Below are positions 12,829-24,206 of a stretch of DNA of 64,000 bases, in pieces (position 1 is the first letter of the stretch; each line of letters starts with the position of its first letter). The notes under the pieces were generated by a model. It was given only the letters and a program-made list of their open reading frames with translations. It made no database searches and was not told the origin of the DNA. The stretch lies in the NCBI GenBank assembly GCA_026686845.1, contig JAIVEN010000008.1:34352501-34416500 (forward strand), in the 5' to 3' direction. This stretch comes from Adenanthera pavonina (lineage: Eukaryota > Streptophyta > Magnoliopsida > Fabales > Fabaceae). A program made the position numbers and the translations under genes.

Positions 12829-12966
12829 TATACCAGCTCGTTTAGGTAAGGATCTCCATTGGCCTTCACCATGAGCTTGGATATACTTGGTGAGCAATGC
12901 GTCCTCTTTAGGAGTCCATGGACCTCTGTGCAGCCCAACTTTTGCGCAACAAGGAGCTCTTCCCAT
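11881..12966 (-). CDS. MYBPA1: R2R3-MYB transcription factor, MYBPA1-like
   Basis: Two exons on the minus strand: 12966-12834 (44 codons plus 1 nt) and 12680-11881, joined GCT G/GG CTT across a GT-AG intron, giving 310 residues from MGRAPCCAKVGLHRGPW to FAESLLV. The R2 repeat (about 14-61) has Trp17, 37 and 57; the R3 repeat (about 67-112) has Ile70, Trp89 and Trp108. The bHLH-contact signature DLx2Rx3Lx6Lx3R is complete at residues 76-95. The common second MYB intron inside R3 is absent. After R3 come a basic stretch (143-156), an acidic run, VYLPKPIRI (177-185), and an acidic C-terminus with EKLYEEYFQIL and SFAESLLV. The N-terminus, the LPKPIR motif and the C-terminal motifs agree, from memory, with MYBPA1-type activators of proanthocyanidin synthesis working with bHLH and WD40 partners. 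Family is certain; the pathway is inference. The frame at 11920-12423 on the other strand is its shadow. Confidence 0.93.
12504..12524 (-). promoter_or_regulatory. Putative miR858-type target site in the MYB R3 coding region
   Basis: The plus strand here reads TTTCATTATCTGTTCGTCC and then GG. Compared with remembered miR858 (TTTCGTTGTCTG... then TTCGACCTT) it differs at two G-to-A positions, which would be G:U wobbles on the transcript, at one internal base and at the last two bases. The site encodes the conserved GRTDNEI segment, as in other miR858-regulated MYBs. Pairing is plausible but untested. Confidence 0.4.
12796..12832. repeat. (TA)n/(CA)n microsatellite in the MYB intron
   Basis: About 25 bp of alternating AT followed by CACACACATA, ending at the intron's 5' splice site. 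It lies entirely in the 153-bp intron (12681-12833). Confidence 0.85.
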
Positions 12967-13064
12967 CTTCTTGCTTCTATAACCTCAAAGTGGAAGAGAG
13001 AGAGAGAGATGGTCCTCCACCTCAAATGGAAGAAGAGCACCTAAAGATCCCAACCCTTGAGTCC

Positions 13065-13072
13065 CTTTTATA
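13065..13072 (-). promoter_or_regulatory. TATA box of the MYB gene
   Basis: On the minus strand this reads TATAAAAG, about 100 bp upstream of the MYB start codon at 12966. Transcription would begin about 30 bp downstream, giving a 5' leader of roughly 70 nt that contains GAGAGAGAGAG near 12996-13010. Confidence 0.6.
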
Positions 13073-13099
13073 TGATGAAGCACACAACTCCGTTTTCTT

Positions 13100-16000
13100 T
13101 TTCTTTTTTTCTTTTTTAAATTTGTTTTATTCTATGCAAAAAGATGCATGAAGTATGAACTATTGATTATTGAAAGCCACTCTGGCTGCTATGTGTGTAC
13201 AAATATTTAGGAATAAATCATGTTATCACTTTTTTTATTTTCTTATTTAAATTTGCTATATATTTTTTATATAATTATATAATATATGGTACTATTGAGT
13301 CACATTTAAGTATTATTATATTTAAATAGTGGTAATTCTGCCAATGTAATTTTTTTCCTTTTATAGACAAGGCACTAATTTATCCATAGTATACTACTTA
13401 CTTTTAATTTATTTTTATAAAAAATTTAACTTTCTTTTTCTAAATTGATATTAAGCATTCTAACATAAAATTATAATTTTTTTAATATCATCATGAATAT
13501 AATTAAATTTTTAAATCCCTTCTAAATTTTCAAGGCTCAACTCATTTAAATTTTTTATCACAAAAAATTTAAATTTTTTTCTTAAAAATATAGTGATTGG
13601 GAAAAATATTCATTTTGTTTACAAATATACATTTGTTAAAATACAAAAAAAGGAATTATTTGTTGCGAATTTTTGTGATTATAATAATACACCACCACAG
13701 CCTCGTGCACGAAACTCAACAAACTTTCTTCCACCTGTCTTTCTTCTGCATGCGTCCTTGTCTGCCTCAGCAGCCAGTGCCTCAGTGCATTCACTTTTTA
13801 CATCTTCGAATTCCATTCTCTCTCTCTCTCTCTCTCTCTCACACATAGACACGGTTGATTTATTATTATTATCATTTTATAAGCGTCTTTCAATTAAAAT
13901 CACGTATTAAAGAAGGTAATTAAAATTGCTTAGAAATTTTGACTTTTATAAAAAATTACTGTATATTTTAAATTACCGGTAATAAAAATCACTTTCTCCA
14001 TTTCTGAATATAAATTATTTTTAAACAATATATACATATAAAAAAATTATTAAAAATAATTAAAATTTATATTTTTTTATTAAATTATGACATATTTTAA
14101 TTATATATTTCTTATACTTTATTTACCATAATTATTTAATTAGGAACAAATATAAAAATAAGTATTTAATACTTATAAAGTGGCATATATTTTACATACT
14201 TTAATTTTTCATAATATAATTTATAATAAAAAATAGAGAAAATATATTAACTTATATCTTACATTAATACTTGAAAAAATATAATTAAAACTATTAAAGA
14301 TATTTGTAAAAAATACACATTAATATTTTTCGAAATTTTACAAGGGTCCCTACATAAAAAAAATCACAAACTTTATAAAAAGGCTATTATATTTAGGATT
14401 GTGAGCGTATTTCTATTTGTTTAATTTTTGTGGCTGTAGTCGTATACATGCGTCACCTTGAATCTAAGCACAATAGTTAATTATGGCCACTCTAGGTTTT
14501 AAAAAATTCAACATTTTTGAAACTTATATCAGTCAAACTAATACCAAAATATGACAAATACGCACACTCACTAGAGGAGACTAATGGAGGCTGATATTTA
14601 ATTTTTTTAAGTACATACATAACACACTAATATATAAGTTAATTGAAGTTGAATTTTAATTTACAACAATTTATATATTTAGATATACTTATCCTAATCA
14701 AACCAATCTTTTGACTATGATCGGTTTTAATTCCACGACGGCTTAGTATTTTCAAGCATGAGTTTAATGGTTCTTTAGATCTCTATCAATAGTAATTATT
14801 AATACACGTTGAATTAATAAGATGAAAAAAATTGCAAAAGTTTTTTAATCGCTGTATATATACTACGACCATAATAAAATATCTAGAGTGAGTTTTTTAA
14901 TCCAAAAAAACAAAATATATTTTCATTGGATAATATTCCACATGGACTTACTTAATATCAATAAAAAATAATTAATAGAACAAAAAAAGGTAACAGTAAA
15001 GAAAGAAAGTCATCGACTCCTTTTTGGCTTGGCTTGTTGCCCAAGACGTGTAATAAGCTAATGAATTCCCACAGCCAGATGCATGTTTCTATTTCAATAT
15101 TCCAGTTTTGAAAGAGACTCTTAATGGTTCACATTATAAGTCATATATATAGTGCATTAAATTATTTTTCCACTAATGCCCTTCATTAACTATATCAAAC
15201 AATCGTAGGGCAGCCATTTAAAGGGTTGAGGTTTAATCATTTAATTGGGGCCATTTTTAGAAAATATTTTCAATTTGTGCCACATTTAAGAAATTTAACT
15301 ACTTTTAACTGTTTTTTTCCTAATATTGGTGAAACAGACAATTGTGATTTATATTCAAGATGGGAGATAGTATATCATTGATAGTTAACAAGTTATAAAC
15401 ACATTTTTTCATATAGTTGTATGAAATTTGAGATAAGTCAGATTATCCATCGCTTATTGATAGTGTGGTTTACCATCATGGTTAAAAGAATACTTGCTAT
15501 AGGTACTTATAAATTGCTCACTAATGAATAATATGGCTTACAAATTACTAATAATATGACTCTCATATGTACCTCTTATATAATCCTAGATTCCTAGTCA
15601 TATCCGATTAATGTGAGACTTTTTCCATTTTCAATTCACACTTAACCCGACAATACATGCATGTAAAATAATCTCACTTGCATATAAATAATCAACATAT
15701 GCATAGGAGAGGGTCGTATTAAGTTTGTTTTACTGTGTGCGTATTATATAAGTAATATACTTCTGTTATACTAATTCAGTTATTAATATCACTGGAAATA
15801 TTAATTTTCTTTTACGAAGTAGGCTGGGAATAAGAGTCGTTTTTATTTTTGTGTTTTTTCAGTGCTGTACTGATGATGGTGAGGTTTTTACCAAGTCTTT
15901 TTTTTTTTTGGCTCCTATCGAACAAGCATCTTTTGTCTTATGTACTGTCTTTAAGTACTTGATCATGTCAATAATTGCCCGAAAAATCCAGAAATCCCTA

Positions 16001-16105
16001 ACTAGCTTCTGTAAATTCCCATAGGTTTTCACAGATACTTGGCCGAAGCCTGGTCATATGTACTTGGAATTTTTTTAAAAAAATGAGGTTTCTTCTTTGA
16101 TGGAG
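13100..16105. other. Upstream flank of the MYB gene, no gene seen
   Basis: AT-rich intergenic sequence with no supported gene. It includes a (CT)n microsatellite at about 13818-13840 preceded by a CT-rich stretch (13680-13800) that could be distal promoter sequence, and a weak MITE-like segment around 13990-14250 (ends with TTTCTCCATTTCTGAATATAA and a similar inverted end), too decayed to call. Confidence 0.45.
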
Positions 16106-16907
16106 TCAAAGTCAATTATATACAGTACGTATAAATATAATCTAATTAATTTCAGTAAGTAAGCGTTTATACATGCACGGGTCAAATATATCATTCGTTA
16201 TTCTATTATAACGTCTCAAAATTTTAAAGATAGAAAATTGGAAAATATTTTGAAGTCAGAAATATCAATATTTATTTATATTCATTACGCTAGGATGTTT
16301 TAATTGTTAACTTTTACTTAGTATATGAATTATTTTCATGAAAACTACTGGGATATATATTATTGTTACGAGAATATTTATTATATTCTGACACTATCCA
16401 GACAGTTGTACCTTTACTAATTTGTATCATGTGTTGCTATAAATAGTATATATTATAATATTGTAATTAGAGAAAAATGAAAAAATGATAAGTATAAAGA
16501 ACAAAAAAATAAGTCTTGTGTACATTCTAATTTATTGTGTTACTCTTCCTCTTAATATATAATTAAAATGTAATTAAATTATTATCTTTCAAACACATAA
16601 AATATTAAGATATCTTTTTTTAGGTGAAACAAATTACTTATATGAGTGGAGTCCCAATAGCTCATCATAGCTATTCAAGGCAGATCTCACATATCAATAG
16701 TACTTGTTAGGGTAAATGTTAAGTTTTTACCAATCCAAACAACCTTTGTTAACAAATGTTAAAGATATCTTTATTTTTCATTGGACAAGTTGAAAAGCTG
16801 GAAAAAGTACTCCAAAAGTATATTATCATATTTCAAATACTACAAAATATTAAGCTATTTTTTTAGGTGAGAAAATAATTAATTCATATGAATTGAGTCC
16901 GAAAAAC
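16106..16907 (+). repeat. Tandem duplication, unit 1 (802 bp)
   Basis: The unit begins TCAAAGTCAATTATATACAG and is followed directly by a second, nearly identical unit starting at 16908, an exact offset of 802 bp. Differences seen by eye are few (for example CATTACGCTAGG against CATTACATTAGG, and GAGTGGAGTCC against GAGTTGAGTCC). No protein or transposon end is recognisable. A sub-repeat of about 240 bp (AGGTGA...GAGTCC...GTTAACAAATGTTAAA) occurs inside. Confidence 0.92.
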
Positions 16908-17706
16908 TCAAAGTCAAATATATACAGTACGTATAAATATAATCTAATTAATTTCAGTAAGTAAGCGTTTATACATGCACGGGTCAAATATATCATTCGT
17001 TATTCTATTATAACGTCTCAAAATTTTAAAGATAGAAAATTGGAAAATATTTTGAAGTCAGAAATATCAATATTTATTTATCTTCATTACATTAGGATGT
17101 TTTAATTGTTAACTTTTACTTAGTATATGAATTATTTTCAAGAAAACTACTGGGATATATATTATTGTTACGAGAATATTTATTATATTCTGACACTATC
17201 CAGACAGTTGTACCTTTACTAATTTGTATCATGTGTTGCTATAAATAGTATATATTATAATATTGTAATTAGAGAAAAATGAAAAAATGATAAGTATAAA
17301 GAACAAAAAAATAAGTCTTGTGTACATTCTAATTTATTGTGTTACTCTTCCTCTTAATATATAATTAAAATGTAATTAAATTATTATCTTTCAAACACAT
17401 AAAATATTAAGATATCTTTTTTTAGGTGAAACAAATTACTTATATGAGTTGAGTCCCAATAGCTCATCATAGCTATTCAAGGCAGATCTCACATATCAAT
17501 AGTACTTGTTAGGGTAAATGTTAAGTTTTTACCAATCCAAACAACCTTTGTTAACAAATGTTAAAGATATCTTTATTTTTCATTGGACAAGTTGAAAAGC
17601 TGGAAAAAGTACTCCAAAAGTATATTATCATATTTCAAATACTACAAAATATTAAGCTATTTTTTTAGGTGAGAAAATAATTCATATGAATTGAGTCCGA
17701 AAAACT
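16908..17706 (+). repeat. Tandem duplication, unit 2 (799 bp)
   Basis: Second copy of the 802-bp unit, beginning TCAAAGTCAAATATATACAG. Relative to unit 1 it lacks 4 bp (an AATT) in the GAAAATAATT(AATT)CATATG segment near its end. After AAAAACTCA the sequence diverges from unit 1's junction and runs on into a complete third sub-repeat to about 17880, so unit 2 keeps the ancestral right flank. Confidence 0.92.
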
Positions 17707-17984
17707 CACCAAAACTAATTAAGGCAAATCTCACTTATCAAGTAGTACATAATTATTAGGGTAAAGGTTAAGCTTTTACTAACGGAAGCAACTTTTGTTA
17801 ACAAATGTTAAACATATATCTTTATTTATTTATTTTTTATCTGACCTTGAAAGTTGAAAAGCTAGAAATAATACTCCAAAATCCGAAATATATACTTTTG
17901 ATTTTATGGAAAAGTATCGCAAGGTTTAGGTCCTCGACCAAACATTAATTACTTTTTGATATCAGTAAATAATGTGTGTAATCG

Positions 17985-18025
17985 ATCTAGTGATAGTTCG
18001 TCAGGAAAAAAAATATCTAGTGATA
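17985..18025. repeat. A-tailed micro-insertion with 11-bp direct repeats
   Basis: ATCTAGTGATA at 17985-17995 and again at 18015-18025, separated by the 19-nt core GTTCGTCAGGAAAAAAAAT. Same architecture as the other micro-insertions in this window. Confidence 0.55.
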
Positions 18026-21000
18026 TATGAATAATTTGAAAGATGTTTTTTCTTTAATTTATATATCGTTGAATACGAAAATGATTGAAAATTTTAGGTC
18101 AATAAGATATCCAAGTGAAGATGGCCATTTCCTTGTAATAGGAGACAAGTATAGATATCAGATACGGATTTCATACAAAATAATGTGGAATATATATATA
18201 TATATATATATATATGTAATCAACAAAAAAATGTCAAAAAAAAAGAAGTTTATGTTTTCTTTTCTTCAAAGATTCTGATGAAACTAATTAGGATTGAACT
18301 AATAATAGCATATATATATCGTTTTAAAATTTGTTTATTTGCAACTGTTGACCCTTAATTTTCTTAGGAGTACAAGAAGTAGTTTAAAAGGATAATTAAC
18401 TTATTATAAATTTTTTTTAATCAAGTTCTTCATTTATTTTAATTTCAAATTTGCCATCTCTCGGGGAATATGATGATCTCTTGGCACCTCATGTAACTTT
18501 AATTAAGGCAAGAGAATAAAAAATAATTTTTAATTCTGTCCAATTTTTGTACTTGAACTATCTTCATCAAGCAAAGCATTGAGTAATGTTTACTTACTTC
18601 TTAAGGGGTCATATAAATCTAAATGTATGAAGTGAATAAACGATCCAATATTTAAACGATACTCCGAGGACATTTCTTAAAAGAATTAAATTAAGTAATT
18701 CATTATTCTTTTATTTCTCATAGTTAAAGTGAAATTTGGTGAACATGATGTCACATATATAATAGAAATTTAGATTGTAGTTATATAATTTTGACTTGAA
18801 AAAAGAAAGAAAGAAAAACATGGCAATATAAAGCATATTTGTTCTCTTTATATTTGTCATTTTTGTTATGAGCACCGAGGATATACCTAATCCACAGCCA
18901 GATCTTCCACCTCTTTCTAAATGTGGCGTGTATATCAAATGAATATAATTAATGTCTGCGACCCACCAAATCGAAACCTAATAAAAAATTGACCTAATCC
19001 TTGTGAGTTGTGAGACTTGAAGGAGCCAAAAAGTTGGTGATACGTCCAGAATCCAAGCGGCTCATTTCGATGCCACGTTCTACCATTACAGAATGACACA
19101 TCAATTTGATTTTCATGAAATAAAACAATTCTGTCTCACTTTTTTCTCTTCCGTTTCTTCAAAGTTAAACTTGAGTCCTGGTGAAAATATATTTAATATA
19201 GACTTACAGAAGACTATAGATCGTAGCAGCAATTGAGGTTGAAGTTTGAATGAGCCAAGGCGGTTGCAGACATTTATTTAATAATAAAATATCCACTTTC
19301 GGCAATATCAGAAAAAGTAGGCATAGAAAGTATCTATAAAACATTTAATTCAAAAAAGTAGTAGACATGCTGTTTGTGATATCCAATATAATACGATAGG
19401 CGTTCGATATGTATCTATTCGTACTGTTTTACATCCTTTTGTATCATTTTAAATCTTGATAATAAAATATAATCATTTTGGATTTTTGAGAAGAGACAGA
19501 AAATAAGAGTCTCATAGATGTTTGTAAAAATGTGATATATGTGCTTTTTTTTTTATGACCTTTCTTTTATGTAGAAAGAACAACAATGTTATTTATAGAT
19601 TGTTATAAACATTTTATTTATGAATGTAGTTTGTTTTAATATTTATATTATAACTTTTTAAATATTTAATACTATTTTTATTTTAATGAGTTCATTTATT
19701 AATTATATGTAAAAATAATTACATAAATAATTATACTTGTGTAAATATATTTCTATACTCATATTATAAAATTTTAAAAATTGACACATCATATGCATTG
19801 TATTTGTATTATATATGATATGCGTATTCACCTGCTTTAGAACTTCTACCATTTATGTCAACTTGAGTTGGTAAATTCCAATTGCATTTTAATTCTAAAT
19901 TAATTTATTTTGATTCAATATTAATTCTAGACTTTATTTTCTGTGCAGTTTCATAGATTTCACGGCTGATTTAGTTTTTTTTTTTTTCAAAGTATATTCA
20001 TGCACCTTCATCATTGTCCCAAATTGTGACTTTGATCCTAGCTAATTTATTCTTTTGAATTGCAATTAACCAACAGTGAATTCGTATGCTAATTATTGGC
20101 CAAAAAGATTCATATATCAATTAATTAGGAGAGAAATTACAATTACTAGGAAAGATTCATTAAGGTGGCTAGATACAATGTCCAGCACTTGAAAATGCAT
20201 ATAGTTTTACTTGGAGGAGAAAACGGCCAATTTGGAAGGAGGAAATTTTTGCAGTGAGACAAATAAATGATGATGACAATTGCGACAATTAATTGAATTA
20301 TATATGAAAATAATATAAAAATTAGGAATTAAAATCAAAGTAAGTAAAGTTTTCTTTGAAAATATAATGAACTCAACAACAATGTTATTGTAGCTATAAT
20401 ATATATAGCTTGCGTACGTGTGTGATTACGAGAGGTTTGAGTAATGTCCCATAAAAATTGAAGAAGGATAGCTAATTGGAATTGATCTCATCAAATCATC
20501 CATAGTTACTTCTGAAATAATTAACCAAGGCTTCCCACTTTTTATCTCGATTTCAAATTGTGTCGCCATCATTTTATATTTTTAATTAATGTAAATTAAA
20601 GTATCATTTTAAAGTTGAAATTTAAATAATTGTTGCTATCTTATATTCTGTTTTATTTTGCACACATTTTTTCTTTTTTCCCCTCCCTTTTTATTATATA
20701 TATTACACTCCTTCCATTCCATTTCTCTATTTCTAAAAAGGGTAATATTTTCTGCAAGGAAGGTGAATCTCTAAATGAACGTACGTACAAGTCAAAGGTT
20801 GTGGTCGTGTCACATGAAATGTATAGTTTGAGAATTGTATATAGTTTGAGAATTGAAATCACGAAACCAAGTGTCCTTACTTCAATTGCAATATTCAACT
20901 CTTCCATACTGACTAAACAATTAAGCCAAGTTTTGTGTCTGACATGCAGGGTTTGTATTGCATCACACTTGAGTGTGTGTATATATATATATTCACACAC

Positions 21001-21522
21001 ATACACACACACACATTTACAAGCTTATGGGCAAAGGTGTCGTGAAAGTGAGTTAAACCTACATTTTATGAGGCTCATAATTTAAATGTCAACCCTCTAA
21101 CTTGCTCGAGTTGACAAATCAAAACAAAACAAAGCATAGCTAGCGTCAGTAATTATCTTTGGAATTCTTGGGATCATGATGTGGCCTTTAATCATCACAA
21201 CTTTGATTAGGAAGATAATACAGGCAAGTACCCTTCCTATTCTGGGTACCGACTGTGGAAATTTTCGTTCTTGAATTAATTACCCTCTAAAGATTGGTTA
21301 CGAAAAAAAGAACAAAGAAGTAAGTAGTTGTGTACTTAGGCTTTAGGTTTCATTTTTTACCAGATATATGTTAGGTTTAATCTGTATTTTTCTCAGTTGG
21401 GGACCTAATTAAATTAATCTTTGTGTTTGTTTCTCTTTCAATTGATATATACTTCTAGTATATATATACACGGTTTCTTCTATGTAGAAAATTTTTTAAA
21501 AAAAAATAATTAATAAGCTCTT

Positions 21523-21743
21523 GGGCCTGTTTGATTTAAGAGATGTGGAAGGGGAGAAAAAATTGTTGTCCTATTTTTTTTCCAAATCAAATAAATGGAA
21601 GGGGACACTTGTTCTCCCTTTCTTAAAGGAGAGGAGAGGGAAGGGAAGGGAAAATACTCCCCTCCTCCTATTTGGTTTGAAAAAAAAAAAAAAGAAATTT
21701 CTCTTTTAATCTTCCCTCCAAATCCCCTCAAACCAAACTAGTT
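21523..21743. mobile_element. Probable hAT-like MITE
   Basis: The left end GGGCCTGTTTGATTTAAGAG and the reverse complement of the right end (AACTAGTTTGGTTTGAGGGG) form an imperfect inverted repeat with the TGTTTG(G) start common in plant hAT MITEs. The interior is also self-complementary (GGAAGGGGAG against CTTCCCTCC). The open frames on both strands here are by-products of the palindrome. Confidence 0.5.
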
Positions 21744-22312
21744 GGAATGTTGCTTAAAGTATTGAAGGTACAAGATATTTTCATTACGAGTAAAGGGAAA
21801 GAGGCTAATTATATATGTTTGTAGCCGCTAGTGGATAAGATCATACTTTTGATAAGATAATGAATATATTTTGCTTAGAAGTAATGATATACTCGCGAAG
21901 GCGTATGCATGCAATGAATTAGCATTAATGAATTATTATTATTATTATTATTATTTCTTTCCAACAGGTGAGCCCGTTTGTTCCACGTGGCTATCTAGGC
22001 AGGCCACTTTTAATTCCACCTTGTGACGTAGAGAAATTCAAAAGATTAAGTCATGGGGCACCCACTCGAAAAGGACCATATAGAGATACAAAGGGCTCAA
22101 CTTTATGAAGCAAATGACTTAAGTTGCTTCTTCAATTGGGTTACATCATGGCTACCAACCCTGCCTGATAACCTTTTTAATCACATTTTAGTGTTCCCAC
22201 CAATTTCGTTTCGCACAGTTTTTCTGTTTACTTTAATCTTCACCAACTTTGGTTCTGCCAAAATCAACGTATATGCCTCATGAAACTAGCTAGCATTTTC
22301 AGAAGTAATTAA

Positions 22313-22500
22313 GGGCCTCTTTGGTACAAAATGAAAATAGGAAAAAGAATGGGAACAGAAAAGCTCTTCTCTACAAAAACAGAAAGCTCTCTTTTCGGCA
22401 AAGTAATCACTTTGTTATCTACCATGCAAACGTAACTTTTCTAAATTTTCTCATCTTTTCCCTTTTTCCAATCTCACTTTTCATGTATCAAACATAGCAT
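22313..22500. mobile_element. Probable hAT-like MITE, about 190 bp
   Basis: The left end GGGCCTCTTTGGTACAAAAT then GAAAA, and the reverse-complemented right end ATGCTATGTTTGATACATG then AAAAG, share the core TTTG[GA]TACA and ATGAAAA. The size and ends fit a small hAT-type MITE. The target duplication is not clear. Confidence 0.45.
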
Positions 22501-23218
22501 AGGTGTCCTGCGATTAAATTACAATTAAAAATTGTTTTACTGCACTCAATAATTTTAAAACTAAGTTTGTATTACTGTATATGTACATAAGCGGTTCATT
22601 TAAATTAACAAATGGTGAACGTATCTTTTTGGTTCAATAGAGGATTAAATGCATCTCTCTAAATATAATTAATAAATTCAAGCTTTCCTCTACTAAATAT
22701 AAATACTAAGCATGGATAAAAAGAAAACATGTGACGCTTGTAAAATTTGGTTCACGAACATATATGTTTACGGCTTAAAATTATTTTTTAAGTTATGATA
22801 GAGTGTTAAAAGAAAATCTTTGACACTAGCTTCCTACTCCCGGGCAATATTACACGGTGTGTGTGTATTAAATAATGTACTACGAGAAAAATAGTCAGTC
22901 AACAAAAACACTATTATTTTTAAGTTATGAATAATATAACTGATTTTTTAAATTTTATGCAATATAAAAGAGCGTGTTAATGATTATGGTAATAAAAAAA
23001 AGGTTATAAAAGTTTCATTAATTATAGTATTGGATAGAAAATATCATCATTAATCTTTTAACAATTACACAGAAAGTTGGATATTTCCCTAAAATAAATT
23101 ACTTAAAAATACCTGTTTAAACCATAAGTCTTGAATTCTCAATTTCGAGTGTTGAGAGTACAGTCATGTTAAACATTTGATAATAGAGTTTTGCAGTCCT
23201 TTATGATTTTACCTAACT

Positions 23219-23302
23219 CAATCCAGATTAATGTAGACTCTGATAAACTCTCTAGTTAAAGTGAAATAACTTTAGGATGCTTCAAGCAAAGGAAAAAAAA
23301 AA
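23219..23302 (+). repeat. SINE-like 3' fragment, family 2 copy B
   Basis: Shares CAATCCAGATTAAT, GATAAACTCTCTAGTTAAA, TTTAGGATGC and a terminal A run with the copy at 1433-1519, 21 kb away. The preceding sequence (23110-23218) has no counterpart near copy A, so at least one copy is 5'-truncated. Confidence 0.45.
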
Positions 23303-23624
23303 GACCTAAGAGTGTCGAATCAATTTTTCATATAATAATCTTGACTATCTGTATTTATTAACCACAATTTTTTTGCCTCGGCGATGTATTTGATATTTAG
23401 AAAGACTATTGCTGGAAAAATGTCATAACATGTCAAGTATAATTCATATATACCTCAACAGTCAAAAGAACTATATTTGTTTATTTTTATGCATAAAAAA
23501 TTTTAAATTGAAATATCATTAGACATGTAACATTGAGTCCCATCATTTGGCACCACATTGCTTAATAATGAAGCACAAGAAGGACATGAAATAGCAGAAA
23601 ATGTATAAGGGACCAAGTGTAGTA

Positions 23625-23659
23625 ATACATACATACATACATACATACATACATACATA
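23625..23659. repeat. (ATAC)n microsatellite
   Basis: About nine uninterrupted ATAC tetranucleotide units. Such perfect arrays are usually length-polymorphic. Confidence 0.95.
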
Positions 23660-23788
23660 ACATTGTACTGTACTACCTGTCTTTATTGAATTAGCTAGAC
23701 TCAATATTTAATGTTTCGTACGTTTTGCAGTGGAACAAAATTTTGCTGATCAATTATATTCCTTATGGAGTAACTCGGCTAATTTATT

Positions 23789-24206
23789 TATCCTTCTGTT
23801 TCAGTTTATAATGCACTTTTAACTACCATACACGTACCAAGACAATGATTAGTAACCGAAATTTTTTTTTATTATTTTCCAAATTACCCTTATTTAATAA
23901 TACTTCATACATTAATAAATTACATCCATTCTCTCCTTCATTCTTTTTTCCGAATTCCCATGAGTCATTGATAATTGTGAAAAGTGAAGTTTTTGAAAAA
24001 ATTCTCTTTCATTCATTTATGATTTGAGTAAACTATTAAGGATTTTTCCATTAAATGCATTGGTAACCGTATAATATATAAGCTTATTTATTATGGGCAA
24101 TATTGGAAAGACAATAAAAAAAACACAATGTAATTCGCGCAATACACTATAATTTGAAACATAAATTTTTCAGAATAGTATACTATATAACGTAACGGAG
24201 GGAGTA
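23789..24206. mobile_element. Stowaway-like MITE, 418 bp, copy A
   Basis: Ends TATCCTTCTGTTTCAGTTTA and, at the right, AACGGAGGGAGTA, imperfect inverted repeats bounded by TA. The full sequence aligns by eye with 33640-34057, including TAATACTTCATACATTAATAA, GAGTCATTGATAATTGTGAA and AAGCTTATTTATTATGG. The 60-aa frame in each copy is shared only because the elements are homologous. Confidence 0.8.

Larger units (their letters stand above)
17707..23788. other. Gene desert, AT-rich
   Basis: No supported gene in about 6 kb. Listed separately inside it are a micro-insertion (17985-18025), two hAT-like MITEs (21523-21743, 22313-22500), a SINE-like fragment (23219-23302) and an (ATAC)n microsatellite. 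Other simple repeats include (TA)n at 18188-18215 and a TTA array near 21935-21955. The frames at 18711-18938, 20630-21085 and 22053-22283 show no family signature and were not called. Confidence 0.5.

Noticed and set aside
20630..21085. Overlapping frames of 151 and 119 aa on opposite strands
   Set aside because: No family motif, and composition follows the local simple-sequence content.
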